This document shows, piece by piece, positions 1 to 5,522 of a stretch of 7,711 nt of DNA (the stretch's first letter is position 1; each line of letters opens with the position of its first letter). Under the pieces are notes generated by a model. That model was given only the letters and a program-made list of their open reading frames with translations. It did not search any database and was not told the DNA's origin. The translations under genes and the position numbers were made by a program. Source of the stretch: CAYLZO01 sp964387775 (GTDB lineage Bacteria; Chloroflexota; Anaerolineae; JAAYZQ01); assembly GCA_964387775.1 (NCBI GenBank), contig CAYLZO010000242.1, forward strand, positions 1-7,711, given 5' to 3'.

Positions 1-368
1 TGGATCTGCGACTCGCCCAGGACCAGCGAGTCGAGGCCGCAGGAGACCTCGCAGAGGTGGGCGACGGCGCTTTCGCCGTGGCGGACCTGGAGATAGGGGT
101 CGAACTCGGGCCGGGGCGCGTTCGCCGTGGCGGCCAGGTAGTCGCGCAGGTCGTGCTCGCCCTGGGTCGCGCACGCGACCACGGCATAGACTTCCAGGCG
201 GTTGCAGGTGGAGAGGACCGCGCCTTCCAGGGCATAGCCGGGGCCGCAGCCGTTCTCCGGGCAGAGGGTGCGGAGCGCCCCCGGCAGGGCCGCCTCGGAG
301 AGGGCCAGCTTCTCCCGGATCTCGACGGGCGCCGTCTGGTGGCTCAGGCCAACTTGCAGAATCTCCAT
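1..368 (-). CDS. hemA: Glutamyl-tRNA reductase, N-terminal part (cut by window edge)
   Basis: This enzyme reduces glutamyl-tRNA(Glu) to glutamate-1-semialdehyde with NADPH, the first committed step of C5 tetrapyrrole synthesis in the cytoplasm. Only the first 122 codons are present. The ATG is at 368-366 and the frame stays open to base 1. The translation begins MEILQVGLSHQTAPVEIREK, the classic N-terminal signature. STCNR at residues 53-57 carries the catalytic cysteine C55 that forms the thioester with glutamate. GLDSLVLGESQI at 111-122 is the conserved motif closing the catalytic domain. The NADPH-binding and dimerisation domains lie outside the window. The start is 6 nt after the siroheme synthase stop. 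Its only Shine-Dalgarno match, AAGGA, is rather far away, so translation probably depends on coupling to that gene. Identity is secure from motifs; completeness cannot be judged. Confidence 0.96.
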   Translation of the reverse strand, partial: MEILQVGLSHQTAPVEIREKLALSEAALPGALRTLCPENGCGPGYALEGAVLSTCNRLEVYAVVACATQGEHDLRDYLAATANAPRPEFDPYLQVRHGESAVAHLCEVSCGLDSLVLGESQI

Positions 369-374
369 GAAAAC

Positions 375-1025
375 TTAGTGTCCTTGCCGGCCAAAGGCCG
401 CGACGATCTCCTCGGCGCGGGCTTGGGCGGCCTGGGATTCACCGGCCCGGAACAGGGCCAACACGTCCGAGTCGAGCAGCGCCTGCCAGAGGGCCAGGCG
501 GCGGGCCGGGTCGTCGATTTCTTCTTGCACCCGGGGGCGCAGCTCGCCGAGCAGCGCCAGGAAAGGCGCGTAGGCGGCGTCGAACTGCCCCTCCAGGGAT
601 TCGCGGATGCGGCGGGCGAGCAGGGGGCTGTGGCCGCCGGTGGAAATGCTCAGCGTCAGCGCGCCCCGGCGCACGGTGGCCGGGACGTAGAAATTGCAGC
701 GGGCGGGATCGTCCACGACGTTGACCAGACAGCCCGCGGCCCGGGCCTCCTGCCAGACCGTCTCGTTGATGGCCGCGTCGTCGGTGGCGGCGATGACCAG
801 CCGCACGCCGGCCAGGTCGTCGGGCTGGTATTCGCGCTCGACGACGTCGATCTCGCCCCGCTCGGCCTGTCGCCGGAGGGCGTCGACCAGGCGCGGGCTG
901 ATGACGATGGGCCGGGCGCCCGCCTCGCGGAGGGCGGCCACCTTGCGGGCTGCGACCTCGCCCCCGCCGACGACGACGCAGGGCGTTTTGTCCAGATCGA
1001 CCAGGGTGGTGGGATAGCCGCTCAC
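375..1025 (-). CDS. Siroheme synthase, precorrin-2 dehydrogenase/ferrochelatase type (CysG N-terminal domain/Met8p-like)
   Basis: This 216-residue protein should oxidise precorrin-2 to sirohydrochlorin with NAD+ and may insert Fe2+ to give siroheme. VVVGGGEVAARKV (residues 17-29) is the Rossmann dinucleotide-binding turn of the family. VVDDPARCNFYVPA (103-116) contains D105, which aligns with the catalytic aspartate of CysG/Met8p. STGGHSPLLARRIRE (128-142) is the conserved active-site/dimer segment. The C-terminal uroporphyrinogen methyltransferase domain of full-length CysG is absent, so a separate SUMT gene is expected elsewhere. The start is GTG at 1025-1023, overlapping the upstream regulator's TGA as GTGA, with GGAGG at 1037-1033 spaced 7 nt. 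It sits between the regulator and hemA, which fits a tetrapyrrole operon. Whether it also chelates iron cannot be told from sequence. Confidence 0.95.
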   Translation of the reverse strand: MSGYPTTLVDLDKTPCVVVGGGEVAARKVAALREAGARPIVISPRLVDALRRQAERGEIDVVEREYQPDDLAGVRLVIAATDDAAINETVWQEARAAGCLVNVVDDPARCNFYVPATVRRGALTLSISTGGHSPLLARRIRESLEGQFDAAYAPFLALLGELRPRVQEEIDDPARRLALWQALLDSDVLALFRAGESQAAQARAEEIVAAFGRQGH

Positions 1026-1681
1026 GACGCGGCCTCCGCGCCGAGCAGGTGCTGGCAGGTGGCCTCGTAGCTGCCCAGGCAGGCGTACATCACCTCGTCG
1101 AGAAAGTGGCGGAGCTGGCGGTGGATGCGCACGTCCTCGGCGTCGTACTGGCCGGGGCGGGCCTGGCCCGGCTTGGCCGCCCGGAGCAGAGACTCGCGGA
1201 AGAAAAAGAGGGCGCGCACGGTATCGACCAGCGACACGCCGTGTTGGGCCGACTGCTGCCCGTAGAACTCGCCGATGCGCCGGCCCTCCTGCAGGATCGG
1301 CTCGTGGTCGCGGGTGCGGCTCATGAATTGAATGGCCAGGCCAAAGAGGCGGCGCCCGGTGTCGCGCATCTGCTGGCGTTCCGCCTCCTGCTCAAAGGCC
1401 GCGTACCACGGCTCGCCCGAGACCTGGCGCTCGGCCATCTCCTGGCGGGTGTAGCCGACGGCGCTCTGGACGAGGGCTTCCGACCGGGGCGCCAGGGCCA
1501 TCGTCTGCTGGCCCTGCATCCAGACGGTCAGTTCGGCTGCCCGGAAGCGCCGGTGTCCGCCCGGCGTGCGAAAGTGCGGGATCTCGTTGGCGTCCGCCCA
1601 ACGCCGAACGGTCGTCGGGTGGACGCCCAGGACCTCGCTGGCTTCGGTCAGGGAAAGCCAATCTTTGTGCTCATTCGACAT
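1022..1681 (-). CDS. MerR/excisionase-type helix-turn-helix regulator with all-helical C-terminal domain
   Basis: This is a 219-residue putative DNA-binding regulator. Residues 9-30 form a helix-turn-helix (LSLTEASEVLGVHPTTVRRW), and the wing RTPGGHRRF at 38-46 is the hallmark of the MerR/BldC/HTH_17 superfamily. Residues from about 75 to 215 look entirely alpha-helical and include an aromatic ALFFFRESLL segment (157-166) and several His and Cys (H184-R-Q type stretch, C201, C209). I do not recognise this domain with certainty; it could be a ligand- or redox-sensing four-helix domain. Two starts are possible: ATG 1690, almost touching the GGAGAG at 1696-1691, and ATG 1681, 9 nt after it. I chose 1681 for spacing. 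It is first in the operon and overlaps the siroheme synthase start by 4 nt, so control of tetrapyrrole synthesis, possibly including itself, is the natural inference. Heme or an intermediate as effector is speculation. Confidence 0.88.
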   Translation of the reverse strand: MSNEHKDWLSLTEASEVLGVHPTTVRRWADANEIPHFRTPGGHRRFRAAELTVWMQGQQTMALAPRSEALVQSAVGYTRQEMAERQVSGEPWYAAFEQEAERQQMRDTGRRLFGLAIQFMSRTRDHEPILQEGRRIGEFYGQQSAQHGVSLVDTVRALFFFRESLLRAAKPGQARPGQYDAEDVRIHRQLRHFLDEVMYACLGSYEATCQHLLGAEAAS

Positions 1682-1690
1682 CGCCGTCAT

Positions 1691-1696
1691 CTCTCC
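1691..1696 (-). promoter_or_regulatory. Ribosome binding site that decides the regulator start
   Basis: GGAGAG reads at 1696-1691 on the minus strand. It is directly against the ATG at 1690, too close for initiation, but 9 nt from the in-frame ATG at 1681. This supports the shorter regulator beginning MSNEHKDW. Confidence 0.6.
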
Positions 1697-1718
1697 GAGG
1701 TTTTCCCAATCAAGAAAT

Positions 1719-1744
1719 CTGTACAGGGATAGGCAAACCTATCC
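1719..1744. promoter_or_regulatory. Operator-like dyad in the leader of the regulator-siroheme-hemA operon
   Basis: Bases 1727-1733 (GGATAGG) and 1738-1744 (CCTATCC) form a perfect 7-bp inverted repeat with a 4-nt centre. An 8-bp self-complementary CTGTACAG (1719-1726) adjoins it. The pair sits just downstream of the predicted transcription start, a typical place for repressor binding. As RNA the 7-bp repeat would also give a small hairpin at the 5' end of the transcript. A site for the first gene's own product is plausible but not shown by the sequence. Confidence 0.5.
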
Positions 1745-1756
1745 AAAACGCAGCAA

Positions 1757-1785
1757 AGTTTAGCACAACTCCATGTGATTGTCAA
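1757..1785 (-). promoter_or_regulatory. Sigma-70-type promoter for the regulator-siroheme-hemA operon
   Basis: On the minus strand a perfect TTGACA (-35, 1785-1780) is followed by a 17-nt spacer and TAAACT (-10, 1762-1757), which matches TATAAT at four of six bases. Transcription would start near 1750, giving a leader of about 70 nt before the ATG at 1681. The local sequence is clearly more AT-rich than the coding DNA on either side, as expected of a promoter. It points at the three-gene tetrapyrrole unit. Confidence 0.8.
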
Positions 1786-1791
1786 GGTTGC

Positions 1792-1804
1792 GTCTTTGAA
1801 AGAC
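1792..1804. promoter_or_regulatory. Small dyad just upstream of the -35 element
   Basis: GTCTTT (1792-1797) and AAAGAC (1799-1804) form a perfect 6-bp inverted repeat around a single base. The dyad is centred about 13-16 bp upstream of the TTGACA, in the position where an activator would bind. A second, imperfect dyad, GCCAGTC/GATTGGC with one mismatch, follows at 1807-1820. Short arms make chance occurrence possible. Confidence 0.35.
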
Positions 1805-1908
1805 TTGCCAGTCGATTGGCTTTTTGGATCGGGGCGGACGCAAGGTTGTCTAGGCGAGGGGACTGGGCGCAGCCGTGGGCCGCAGTGGAAGGAGCACCCG
1901 GTGTAAGA

Positions 1909-1944
1909 GACGGCCTCTCCCCGTCCTCGCGGGAAAAGGCCGTC
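1909..1944 (-). terminator. Probable terminator hairpin after the TauE-like gene
   Basis: GACGGCCT (1909-1916) and AGGCCGTC (1937-1944) form a perfect 8-bp GC-rich stem. An inner CCCG (1920-1923)/CGGG (1930-1933) stem can stack inside it. It lies 33 nt after the permease stop codon. On the minus strand only a short TCTT follows, so the U-tract is weak, and termination may be partial or Rho-assisted. No comparable T-run is seen in the plus direction. Confidence 0.55.
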
Positions 1945-1977
1945 ATCCAGTGTGCCGACAATCGCTAGGGGCAGCCG

Positions 1978-2700
1978 TTACTGGCCCAGTCCCAACACCA
2001 GCGAGAGCCCGAGCGCCAGGATCATGCCGATGACCAGGAGGCGAAAGAGGCTCCGGTTCACTCGCTTGTCCACGCGAGAGGCGGCCAGAATGCCCAGGGC
2101 GAGAGCCGGCGCCGCGTAGAGGTAGAAATTGAACACCCTCGCCGTCAGATGGCCGGCCAGGAGGTGTGAGGTCACGACGAGCAGGCCGTTGACCAAAAAG
2201 AGGGTTTGCAGCACCGCCCGGAACTCGTCGCGCGGCCATTGCCGCAGCGTGCCGTAGACGATGGCCGGCGGACCGGGCGTATTGTAGGCGCCGCCCAGGC
2301 AGCCGGCGACAAAGCCGGCGGGATAGCTCCACTTAGGCGAGGGGCGCCACGTCGTGGCCGGGCGCGCCAGCGAATAGAGGCCAAAGACGAGCAGGACCAG
2401 CCCCAGAACTTGTTTGACCAGCGTCTCGTCCACGTTGGACAGTATCCAGATTCCGAGCGGCACGCCCAGCGCCGAGGCCAGGCCCAGACGCATCACCTCG
2501 CCGCTGTTGATGGCCCGGCGAAAGCGGGCGACGTTGATGACGTACACCGTCAGGGCCGTTAGGGCGACCAGCGGCGCGGCGGTCGGCAAGCCGAGCATCA
2601 GGGTCAAGATCGGCATGACGACGACGGCAAAGCCAAAGCCAGAGAGGCTCTGCAAAAAGGCGGCGCCAAAGACGAGGCCGGCGATCCAGAGTCCCGTCAG
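1978..2700 (-). CDS. TauE/SafE-family membrane permease (putative anion/sulfite exporter)
   Basis: About 240 residues, almost entirely hydrophobic, with roughly seven or eight predicted membrane segments. The N-terminal GLVFGAAFLQSLSGFGFA and the second-half repeat AGFVAGCLGGAYNTPGPP are the two glycine-rich motifs of the TauE/SafE (DUF81) family. Characterised members export sulfite, sulfoacetate or related anions, but the family is broad and this substrate is unknown. The first conventional start is TTG at 2655, which has no ribosome site and cuts off most of the first helix. The frame is open up to 2715. A CTG at 2700 overlaps the transketolase stop as CTGA and has GGAAG 6 nt upstream, so I chose it provisionally. 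It is the last gene of the operon and is coupled to the transketolase, suggesting export of a pathway product. Confidence 0.85.
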   Translation of the reverse strand: MTGLWIAGLVFGAAFLQSLSGFGFAVVVMPILTLMLGLPTAAPLVALTALTVYVINVARFRRAINSGEVMRLGLASALGVPLGIWILSNVDETLVKQVLGLVLLVFGLYSLARPATTWRPSPKWSYPAGFVAGCLGGAYNTPGPPAIVYGTLRQWPRDEFRAVLQTLFLVNGLLVVTSHLLAGHLTARVFNFYLYAAPALALGILAASRVDKRVNRSLFRLLVIGMILALGLSLVLGLGQ

Positions 2701-3662
2701 GGCGCGCTTCCATTGTCAACCGAGGCCAGGAGGGTCTCGGCCATCTGGGGCGGTGTCAGCCCGTAGTGGGCCAGCAGTTCATCGGCGGTGGCCGACTGGC
2801 CGAATTGGTCGCGCACGCCGACGCGCAGCAGGGGCGGGGTGCCGGTGGCCTCGGCCAGCGTCTCGGCCACGGCGCTGCCCAGCCCGCCGCTGATCCAGTG
2901 CTCTTCCATCGCCACCGCCAGCCGTTTGCCTCGGGCCGCGTCTAGGATGGCCGCCGTGTCGAGCGGCTTGAGGGTCGCCACGTTCAGCACGGTCGCCTCG
3001 ACGCCCCGTTCGGCCAGGATCGCGGCCGTGTCGAGGGCCATGGCCGTCATGATGCCCGTGCCGTAGAGGACCACGTCGCCGCCCTGGCGCAGCACGGGCG
3101 CCGCGCCGACCTCGAAATGGTAGTCCTCGTCAAAGAGCACGGGGGTCGGATAGCGGCCCAGCCGGACGTAGACCGGCCCCTGCACCTCGGCGGCGGCGAG
3201 CACGGCTTTGTAGGCCTCTGTCGCGTCGGCGGGGACGAGGACGGTCAGGCCGGGCAGCAACCGCGTCAGGGCTACGTCGTCGAGGCATTGGTGGGTGGCG
3301 CCGTCCGGCCCCTGGGTCAGGCCGGCGCTGACGCCGACGATCTTGACGTTCTCCTGCCCATAGCTGAGCTGCAAACGGATCTGGTCAAAGGCCCGGCCCG
3401 GCACGAACATGGCGAAGGACGTAGCAAACACGGTGAACCCGGTCGCCGCCATGCCCGCGGCGGTGCTGACCATGTCGGCCTCGGCGATGCCCATGTCGAA
3501 AAAGCGCTCGGGGTGCGCCTGGCCAAAGGCGTAGGTCCGGTTCGAGCGCTGGAGGTCCGAGTCCATGACGGCCACGTCCGGGCGGCGGCGGCCCAGCTCC
3601 AGCAGGGCCTCGCCGTAGGCGTCCCGCGTCTGCACCCGGTCGCCGAGCTTCCATTTCAGCAT
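2697..3662 (-). CDS. Transketolase, C-terminal subunit (Pyr and C-terminal domains)
   Basis: This 321-residue protein is the second half of a split thiamine-diphosphate transketolase, which moves C2 ketol units between sugar-type substrates. FFDMGIAEADM (54-64) carries E61, the conserved glutamate that activates the cofactor aminopyrimidine. FAMFVPGRAFDQIR (83-96) and GPDGATHQCLDD (118-129) are typical of split transketolases; H124 belongs to the substrate pocket. EEHWISGGLGSAV (253-265) marks the C-terminal domain. The ATG at 3662 overlaps the partner's TGA by one base and has GGAGG at 3674-3670 spaced 7 nt, so I preferred it to an upstream start at 3710 that would run through the ribosome site. 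The two halves must form an alpha2beta2-type complex. It is not DXS, since the DXS-type GIAEQHA motif is absent. The acceptor specificity is unknown. Confidence 0.95.
   Translation of the reverse strand: MLKWKLGDRVQTRDAYGEALLELGRRRPDVAVMDSDLQRSNRTYAFGQAHPERFFDMGIAEADMVSTAAGMAATGFTVFATSFAMFVPGRAFDQIRLQLSYGQENVKIVGVSAGLTQGPDGATHQCLDDVALTRLLPGLTVLVPADATEAYKAVLAAAEVQGPVYVRLGRYPTPVLFDEDYHFEVGAAPVLRQGGDVVLYGTGIMTAMALDTAAILAERGVEATVLNVATLKPLDTAAILDAARGKRLAVAMEEHWISGGLGSAVAETLAEATGTPPLLRVGVRDQFGQSATADELLAHYGLTPPQMAETLLASVDNGSAP
2707..2711 (-). promoter_or_regulatory. Shine-Dalgarno-like site supporting a CTG start of the permease
   Basis: GGAAG at 2711-2707, inside the end of the transketolase gene, lies 6 nt before the CTG at 2700. 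The alternative TTG at 2655 has no purine-rich site ahead of it. The match is short, so the support is moderate. Confidence 0.35.
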
Positions 3663-4501
3663 CACGCTACCTCCTTTTCGGGCGCCAAGATACGCATCGC
3701 CTCGGCCCACTGCTCTTTAGAAATCGGGGCGTTGTGAAACTGGAACTGGCCCTCCATAAAGGGTATGCCCTTGCCCTTGACCGTGTCGCCGATGATGACC
3801 GTCGGCTTCCCCTTGACCGTCTCGGCCTGGTCGAGGGCGGCACACACCTGGCCCAGGTCGTGGCCGTCCACGGTGAGGGCGTGCCAGCCAAAGGCCTGCC
3901 ACTTGCCCGCCAGCGGCTCCAGCTTCTTGGCCTCGTCTACCACGCCCTGGCTCTTCAGTTGGTTGCGGTCCACCACGGCGCACAGGTTGTCGAGCTCGTG
4001 GGTCGAGCTGCCCATGGCCGCCTCCCAGACCTGGCCCTCGTGCAGCTCGCCGTCGCCCAGCAGGCAGTAGACGCGGATGTCCAGCCCCCGGATGCGGGCG
4101 GCCATGGCCACGCCGTTGGCGAAACTCAGCCCCTGGCCCAGCGAGCCGGTGCAGGCCTCCAGGCCGGGCGTCATGCAGGCGTTGGGATGGCCCTGCAAGA
4201 TGCTGCCCAGTTGCTTGAGGCTGGGCAGCTCGTCCAGCGGCAGCACGCCGAGCAGGGCCAGTGCCACGTACTGGGTCGGGACGGTGTGGCCCTTGCTCAT
4301 CACAAAGCGGTCGCGGCCGTCCCAGCAGGGGTCGGCCGGGTCGTAGCGCATCTTGTAGAAGTAAAGCGCCGTGATGAATTCCACGATGGACAGCGAGCCG
4401 CCAAAGTGGTGGGGCTTGTCGGCGCCCATCATGCGCACCAGGTGGTAGCGGATCTGGCGGGCCGTCGCCTCCAGATCGGCCAGTTTTCGGTCGTCAACCA
4501 T
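3662..4501 (-). CDS. Transketolase, N-terminal subunit (thiamine-diphosphate PP domain)
   Basis: This 279-residue protein is the pyrophosphate-binding half of the split transketolase. GDGELHEGQVWEAA (149-162) followed by VVDRNQ (177-182) is the TPP/Mg2+ motif, with D150 and N180 as metal ligands. MSKGHTVPTQY (68-78) and GHPNACMTPGLEACTGSLGQG (from 104) contain the usual substrate- and cofactor-facing histidines H72 and H105. Length matches other N-subunits. The open frame runs far upstream through other genes, but the ATG at 4501 has GGAGG at 4513-4509 spaced 7 nt and begins at a normal family N-terminus (MVDDRKLADLEATARQIRYH). It starts 14 nt after the alcohol dehydrogenase stop and overlaps its partner by one base, which favours equal production of the two chains. 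Confidence 0.96.
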   Translation of the reverse strand: MVDDRKLADLEATARQIRYHLVRMMGADKPHHFGGSLSIVEFITALYFYKMRYDPADPCWDGRDRFVMSKGHTVPTQYVALALLGVLPLDELPSLKQLGSILQGHPNACMTPGLEACTGSLGQGLSFANGVAMAARIRGLDIRVYCLLGDGELHEGQVWEAAMGSSTHELDNLCAVVDRNQLKSQGVVDEAKKLEPLAGKWQAFGWHALTVDGHDLGQVCAALDQAETVKGKPTVIIGDTVKGKGIPFMEGQFQFHNAPISKEQWAEAMRILAPEKEVA

Positions 4502-4515
4502 AAAACTTCCTCCAG

Positions 4516-5484
4516 TTAGTCTACCGGATAGAGCAAAATCTTGTGCGCTTCCAGCGCCTCCAGCTTTTCGAACGCTTCCTGCCAGCGGGTGATGGGCCAG
4601 ATTTCGCTGACCAGGGGCCCGGTCTCGATCTGGCCCAGGCGCATCAGCTCCAGCACGGTCTCCCACGTGTTCCAGGTGTGGCTGAAGGCCCCCTGGTAGG
4701 TGACGGCCTTGGCCACGATCTCGTCCAGGGTCAGGTTGACCGGCTGGAGTGACCAGCCGACCTTGGTCACGTGGCCGTTGCGCCGCACCAGGTCCAGCGA
4801 CTGCTGGATGGCCGGCGGCACGCCGGCGCAATCGACGACCAGGTGGGCGCCCAGCCCGTCGCCCAGGCCGCGCACGACCTCGGCCGGGTCCTCCTCGCTG
4901 ACGTCCACGGTGCCCGCGCCCGCCAGCTTGGCCACCTGGAGGCAGAACAGGCCCACCGGCCCCGGCCCGACGATGACGACCACGTCGCCGGGCCGCAGGG
5001 GACTCTTTTCGACGACGGCGTTGTAGGCGACGCAGATCGGCTCGGTCATGGCCGCCGCCTCGTAGCTCACGCCGTCGGGCAGGTGGTGCAGGAGCGCGGG
5101 GCGGGCCTTGACGTAATTGGTAAAGGCGCCGTCCACGGCAAAGCCAAAGGCGCGGCGCTCGGGGCAGAGGTTGTAGCCCCCGGCGCGGCACAGGGCGCAG
5201 GTGCCACACGTCTCGGCCGCCGTCTCGCACGTCACCCGGTCGCCGGGGGCAAAGCCCCGCACCCGCTCGCCGGCCTCGACCACCTGGCCCGACCACTCGT
5301 GGCCCAGGATCACCGGCGGCCGGGCCAGCAGCGTGAGCTGGCCGTGGTACATGTGCGGCTCGCTGCCGCAGATGCCGCAGAACTTGACCTCGACCAGGCA
5401 CTCGTCCGGCCCAATGACGGGCACCGGCACGTCGCGCACCTCGACCGATTTGTCCCCTTTGCCGTACAAAACGACTGCTTTCAT
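4516..5484 (-). CDS. Zinc-dependent medium-chain alcohol/polyol dehydrogenase with a shortened cofactor domain
   Basis: This 322-residue MDR enzyme would oxidise a secondary or primary alcohol with NAD(P)+. The catalytic zinc ligands are C39 in CGICGSEPH, H62-E63 in GHEW and probably E148 in TEPICVAYNA. C93, C96, C99 and C107 form the structural zinc lobe. The Rossmann turn GPGPVG is at 173-178. After QVAKLAGA (183-190) the chain goes straight into GTVDVSEEDP, so the second beta strand and following helix of the nucleotide fold, usually about 20 residues, are missing; total length is about 20 short of sorbitol/threonine dehydrogenase-like relatives. That strand normally holds the residue choosing NAD or NADP, so activity is uncertain. 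The ATG at 5484 has GGGAG spaced 7 nt. A working divergent enzyme, a decaying gene or an assembly deletion all remain possible. Confidence 0.92.
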   Translation of the reverse strand: MKAVVLYGKGDKSVEVRDVPVPVIGPDECLVEVKFCGICGSEPHMYHGQLTLLARPPVILGHEWSGQVVEAGERVRGFAPGDRVTCETAAETCGTCALCRAGGYNLCPERRAFGFAVDGAFTNYVKARPALLHHLPDGVSYEAAAMTEPICVAYNAVVEKSPLRPGDVVVIVGPGPVGLFCLQVAKLAGAGTVDVSEEDPAEVVRGLGDGLGAHLVVDCAGVPPAIQQSLDLVRRNGHVTKVGWSLQPVNLTLDEIVAKAVTYQGAFSHTWNTWETVLELMRLGQIETGPLVSEIWPITRWQEAFEKLEALEAHKILLYPVD

Positions 5485-5522
5485 AGACAATCTCCCATAC
5501 CCGATATGCAACGCACCTGAGC

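Noticed and set aside
57..1070. Long plus-strand open frames opposite hemA, siroheme synthase and other genes
   Set aside because: They mirror minus-strand genes, show no domain and lack ribosome sites; high GC removes stop codons from the antisense frames.
1869..1978. Repeated GCAGCCGT at 1869-1876 and 1971-1978
   Set aside because: Only 8 bases and unrelated to any dyad or start; probably chance.
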